Part shown: positions 31,659-35,721 of the stretch, piece after piece
How positions within the stretch are numbered: position 1 is the stretch's first letter
Layout: each line of letters starts with the position of its first letter
NCBI GenBank assembly: GCA_009602725.1
Contig: WELB01000030.1
Location: 143,381-179,101, forward strand
DNA: 35,721 nt
Reading direction: 5' to 3'
DNA from: Spirogloea muscicola
Lineage: Eukaryota; Streptophyta; Zygnematophyceae; Spirogloeales; Spirogloeaceae
Notes under the pieces: model-generated
The model's database searches: none
What the model was told of the DNA's origin: nothing
The model's input: the letters and a program-made list of their open reading frames with translations, nothing else
Made by a program: the position numbers and the translations under genes

Positions 31659-33825
31659 ATGGCAATCTCCGCGCCGCGCCTGGCCTTCAGGGCCGCGCCG
31701 CCGCCGCTGTCCGCAGCGCACTGCCGCGCGGCGGCGGCGGCGCCGGCGGAGGGCCGCGCGGGCGCCATGGTCAAGGTGGCGGTCGGCCAGATGACGGCGT
31801 CGGGCGACCAGGAGGCCAACTTCCGGGTCTGCCGTGGCCTCGCACTGGTGCGCACACAGGGCCTTCACATTGCTTCAAGAAGGTCCTATGATTTAGCTTA
31901 CTTGAGCTGAGAGGCTTCGTGCATGTGCTGCTTCTGAGGACACCTAGGCAGAGGTACCTACGATGCCAATAGGTTGGCGCTGCTGCACTTGCGGTACCAG
32001 GAAGCTGCCGCAGCGGATGCCAAGCTGCTCAGCCTGCCAGAGTGCTTCTCGTTCATCGGAGCCCGGGACGGCGAGTCCTTAGCAAGAGCCGAAGCTTTGG
32101 ACGGAGCCGTGATGCAGCGGTACCAGGCTTTGGCCAGGTGAGCATGTTGTTAATGACAACTCCTGTCTGCACCAGTGCGATGGCCCGCTTGGCCGATCAA
32201 CCCCGGATACTACTGAAGCCTGCAGCCGCTGATATATTTTTGTAATTGTAATTGGATGAGGAATTGGATGAGGAATGAATATGCTCTTTCTGAATTACTC
32301 ATCAAGTTTCCTGTGCAGGGAGACGGGCATTTGGCTGGCACTGGGGGGCTTCCAGGAGGTTGGGCCAGATAGCTCGCATCTGTACAACTCACATGTAATC
32401 CTCGACAGCGAAGGCTCCATTCGTGCTTGCTATCGTAAGATCCACTTGTGAGCGCCTGACCTTACATACTGCGCTTTTGGAGGAACTAGTTGTCAATGGA
32501 GCATCGAGTTTGGAGTAAAACAAGGCACCGTCTGCACAGCTTGCACTCTTTAGGTAGAAGTCGTCACGCCTTTGTAAGCCTTGTAATGCATGCAGCCTAC
32601 ACATTTTGGCTGAAAGACAATTGGTGAAGAGAGCCCTTGTTGAGCCGTGTGCATCCAGGTTCGACCTTGACATCCCTGGACAAACCCGCTTGGTAGAGAG
32701 CAACTCAACAGCAGCAGGCGACGAAGTCGTTGCAGTTGACAGCCCTGCTGGCCGACTTGGTTTGACAATATGCTACGATCTTCGCTTCCCTGAGCTTTAC
32801 CAGCGACTGAGATATTCGGAGGATGCCGAGGTAGGCATTGGCAGTCTGCCAATTGTGGGGAAGGACCTCAGAAGAGAGCTATGATTTTGGTCACTGTCCA
32901 ATAAGAAATTTCTCTGTGCTTGTTTGGGTGGATATGGAGTCATATGTAGAAGCTTCAACATGAAGAGGCCTTGATGTCCAATTGATGCAGCACAAGAATT
33001 GAATATTTAGTAAAGCATGTGTAAATAAGTGCATTGGGCTGATCATGAAGAAGCAGTGAGGTGTAACCCTCACTTTCGTGTGCTAATTCTTGCAGATACT
33101 CCTCGTCCCGTCAGCATTTACCAAGAAAACGGGAGAGGCACATTGGGAAGTTCTCCTTCGAGCACGTGCTATAGAATGTCAATCGTATGTGAGTACAATC
33201 ATTGCTGCTCGTCACAGGGGTTAGTGACAAAGCTCTTTGACGTGCCTGCACTGGAGTTTCCAGCGTCAGGGCATGCCAGTTGACAGGCATTTGATCTGAG
33301 CATTGCTTCAAGTGCAAATGAGCAGGTTGTTGCTGCTGCGCAAGCAGGGAGGCACAATGACCGCAGAGAAAGCTTCGGCCATGCTCTGATCATTGACCCT
33401 TGGGGTAATGTAATAGCTCGCTGCAAAGGTACGGCTGCATGCCTCTCATGACAAGCATTTTCCTGCAGTGGCTGAGAGCAACAATTGTGGAGAAGGATGT
33501 GTATTCTTGGGGCTCTTCCATGCTCATATCTATGATGTTCTCGCTTGCGCCCTGCTGGCAGATCCTCTTGCCACAGGCATTGCTGTGGCTGACATTGATC
33601 ACGACTTTCTTACCTCAGTCCGGACAAATATACCTGTAGAGCAGGTGCAAGCACAATGTCCTTGCCATTATAATGACGGTCTATCTAATGTGCCATGCTT
33701 GCACATGATTGTCAGTGTCTTGATTGGCTGGAAGCTTCCCAAGTGACTCACAAATTGCTTATTTGATGTGGCAGCACCGGCGCTATGACATATATGGAAT
33801 GAAAAGGTCAGATGCCAGGATGTGA
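31659..33825 (+). CDS. Deaminated glutathione amidase (nitrilase superfamily, NIT1 type)
   Basis: This enzyme repairs glutathione that was deaminated by transaminase side reactions. Exons are 31659-31847, 32001-32137, 32319-32447, 32659-32830, 33096-33188, 33326-33428, 33562-33644 and 33775-33825 (TGA), giving 318 aa (family about 280-310). All junctions keep phase. The catalytic Glu-Lys-Cys triad is visible: Glu77 in LSLPECFSF, Lys149 in CYRKIHLFD and Cys190 in [12 protein letters not shown]. Further family stretches are [48 protein letters not shown] and LIIDPWGNV. The first 36 residues are Ala/Arg/Pro-rich with no acid before [11 protein letters not shown], which suggests an organelle transit peptide with a second in-frame Met. 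It diverges from CP12. Confidence 0.93.
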
Positions 33826-34497
33826 AGGAAATGTCACTGCATTTTCCGATTTCTGTACAATTCACATAGGCAACTCTGTTGCAAGAATATTCAATTTAGA
33901 GTGGGCACTCCAACATAGTCAAAGCTAGTGCCCCATATCTTTCAAGAGTATTTGCAAACCGCTGTACTGTCAGACGTTGAGTGACTAGGCTTGTACCATG
34001 TCAATGCTCAACCTGCCTAGCTAAAGTTCTTCGAGCAGGCGGATGTATGACTGCACAGAAGGAACGGTTGGAGAGTGTACGAGAGGGATGTCTTTGTCTC
34101 ATTTTTATAACAACCACACGCAGACTCAATAAGCTTGGATGCCCCATTCGGATGATCAAACGTGCTGCCTGATGCTGAATGCAACTCGCACAAGAGGTGT
34201 GGCAGGAGTTAGTTTGTAGCATCTTGCAATACACTGACAAGCTACTAGGTGTATACTGGCAGTGGCTTCACTGTGCAAGCTGGCTATACCTCACGCAAGA
34301 AAACCCTTCACAATCAGGACAGGGCAATGAGCATGATGTGCGCAGTAGTCAGTAACACTCCCAAGTAACAACCTGGACAAACCAACAATAAGTCCTTGGA
34401 AAGGCCTCTGGCAACATTTGCGCTCTTGCTTATTAGGACAAACACGATAAGCGATATGAAAATCACGCATAATGGAAAGGGCTACGCAGCCTTCTAA
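33826..34497. other. Intergenic region after the amidase gene
   Basis: About 670 bp with no recognisable gene on either strand. It includes the amidase 3' UTR. Confidence 0.45.
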
Positions 34498-34645
34498 TCA
34501 TGCAGGCTTGCCAGCCTCTAAGTAACCTCTGCTTGCTACTTCATCATGTGTGATGTCAAACTGCAACAGCAGTCGAATATGCTGCCCACTCTCACAGTTT
34601 TTCCTCACATATACACGCAGTCGATGAGGGGGAACCAGCACGGAG
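34498..34645 (-). CDS. Possible terminal exon, unrecognised protein
   Basis: On the minus strand a CGCCAG acceptor opens a frame that ends in TGA at 34498-34500. It reads SVLVPPHRLRVYVRKNC, then HIRLLLQFDITHDEVASRGY. The mix of residues looks coding and is not a shadow of another exon, but I do not know the family. It could be the last exon of the universal-stress-like gene that starts at 35702 on the same strand, though it does not show that family's ATP-binding glycine motif. Confidence 0.3.
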
Positions 34646-35137
34646 CTGGCGCCAGATAAGCAAGTACCTTGACAATGTACCTCGCTCATGAGAACCCAGA
34701 ACAAGCAAGTCCGCCTTCATGGCAATGGCAGCCATACAAAGGCTTTCCCCTGCCTCTCCCACTGTCACCTCTCCGGTTGCATCAACCTGGGAATGGAGCA
34801 GAGGCAGATGACAGTACAGGACATATCTTTGTCACAATTCCCGCATTTGTTGCTCTTTCTCACGCTGAAGTTAGCAAGTGCTTGGCTCATTTCTAGCTCC
34901 AATATACCAAAGAGCTGTCAACTGGGGCTTCCAGATTTGTGGCCACGATGTCCAGGAAAAGGTGGTGCTGGGCTCTCATCTCAAGCATGGGCATTCACCT
35001 GCCTTAGCAAGCAGGAGCTGATGGCTTCCTTCATCAGATTGTTTGCCTCCAGTGACCCGCTTGTCTCGCGCAAGTGCACAGCACTGGCAGACATGGGGAA
35101 GGCTGCCAAGGAAACATGTGAAGGAAGTCTGATGCAG

Positions 35138-35506
35138 TGCATGTTGGGGTACACTGGGGATATGGAATCAGCGAGGAGGATGCTTTTGACATCTCCCTGG
35201 TGGACAAAGCACGTTAAGTTGCCTAATGAGCAGATTGGGGTTGTGCCTTCAAGGGTGGTTGATGGCTAGCTCATGACGCTGTAGTTGCAGACTGGAATTT
35301 CAACTTTGACAAAGATTTCGACGCTCGAGAAGCTGCACGGCACCATATCAGTCTGAAACGAAGCAATGGGCTCAAACTACGACAGAATTTCAAAGGCAGA
35401 GTGCAAGCTTTCCAGCATCCAGGAGCTTATGCCTACTGGCACCCTTATAGCGAAAAGCCGCTGCAGTACGCTCATAACATGAGGACGACGCTCTGCGAGC
35501 GCGGAG
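35138..35506 (+). CDS. Two exons of an unrecognised plus-strand gene, running off the window
   Basis: Exon 35138-35212 (acceptor GATGCAG, donor C/GTTAAGT) and exon 35291-35506 (acceptor GTTGCAG, donor G/GTAAGG) join in phase. The junction gives DISLVDKAHWNFNFDKDFDA. Other visible strings are VGVHWGYGISEEDAFD, RHHISLKRSNGLKLRQNFKG and GAYAYWHPYSEKPLQYAH. The consistent phase and strong splice sites argue for real coding sequence. The upstream exons were not resolved and the rest lies past 35721. I do not recognise the family. The second exon ends 31 bp from an antisense stress-protein exon. Confidence 0.45.
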
Positions 35507-35536
35507 GTAAGGCGGGGTGGGAGTGGGGCGCAGCAC

Positions 35537-35702
35537 CTGGGCCGGGGTCCATGATGCTGGGGAGCGGCAGGACGTGGAGGAGGTGCAGCTCGTCGCGCGG
35601 GTCCAGCAGGAAGTCCAGCGCCCAGGCCAGCGCGGCGCGGCCGCGGCGCCCGCCGTCCAGCGCCACCAGCAGCCGCCGGCCGCGCCGCGAGCTCTCGCCC
35701 AT
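35537..35702 (-). CDS. First exon of a universal stress protein (USP)-like gene
   Basis: From ATG at 35702 the frame reads RRLLVALDGGRRGRAALAWA and then a DELHLLHVLPLP segment. This is the first beta strand, the Asp-containing nucleotide loop and the second beta strand of the USP fold. A donor CCCAG/GTGCTG follows. The second half, with the G-x2-G-x9-G(S/T) ATP-binding motif, was not found to the left, where the gene should continue. It may lie in exons I failed to see, or the gene is truncated. A plus-strand exon sits antisense inside its presumed first intron. Confidence 0.6.
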
Positions 35703-35721
35703 GCCCGCCGCCGCGCCCGCC

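Noticed and set aside
1-35721. Bacterial-type operons, CRISPR arrays, phage or plasmid features
   Set aside because: None seen. Genes are intron-rich and eukaryotic, and the short repeats lack regular spacers.

Overview
This is nuclear DNA from a photosynthetic eukaryote of the green lineage. Genes are split by many short introns, exons are GC-rich, and the gene set includes plastid and plant-lineage proteins: CP12, an inactive shikimate-kinase-like protein (SKL2), plant-type translin, plant-type SEC24 classes and a BAHD acyltransferase. A green alga fits, and the BAHD gene with degenerate TTTAGGG-like tracts would suit a streptophyte alga, but the species is inferred, not shown. I built gene models by hand from family resemblance, reading phase and splice sites; most junctions keep phase exactly.

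Layout. (1) 1-1705 (+): 3' part of CTU2/NCS2 (tRNA wobble-uridine thiolation), with a dispersed repeat in an intron. (2) 2538-5662 (-): nine-exon BAHD acyltransferase, convergent with CTU2. (3) 5663-9379: about 3.7 kb of decayed repeats, including a fragment resembling a non-LTR retrotransposon tail. (4) 9380-10945 (+): complete TSNAX (translin-associated factor X). (5) 10946-12840: no gene; three alternating copies of a hairpin-bearing repeat, then a GC-rich edge and a 281-base gap. (6) 13125-21127 (+): SEC24, plant A-like class, 24 exons seen, N-terminus lost in the gap. (7) 21608-24049 (-): complete or nearly complete translin (TSN). (8) 24118-24959 (+): fragment of SKL2. (9) 25075-29968 (+): second SEC24, of the plant C-like class. 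(10) 31065-31304 (-): CP12, divergent from (11) 31659-33825 (+): deaminated glutathione amidase of the nitrilase family. (12) 34.5-35.7 kb: poorly resolved exons, including the first exon of a universal-stress-protein-like gene (-) and an unrecognised plus-strand gene.

How the genes relate. TSN and TSNAX are the two subunits of the C3PO endoribonuclease, and both lie in one 15 kb stretch. The two SEC24 genes encode different classes of the cargo-binding subunit of the COPII coat. Each translin-family gene sits directly upstream of a SEC24-family gene, so the locus reads as two paralogue pairs side by side. That is the most striking feature of the window. It carries a caveat: a single N at 25074 separates a truncated SKL2 from a truncated SEC24, which looks like an assembly join.

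Splicing is also notable. Four introns appear to use GC-AG borders, two of them (in SEC24A) with near-perfect donor consensus and no usable GT alternative seen.
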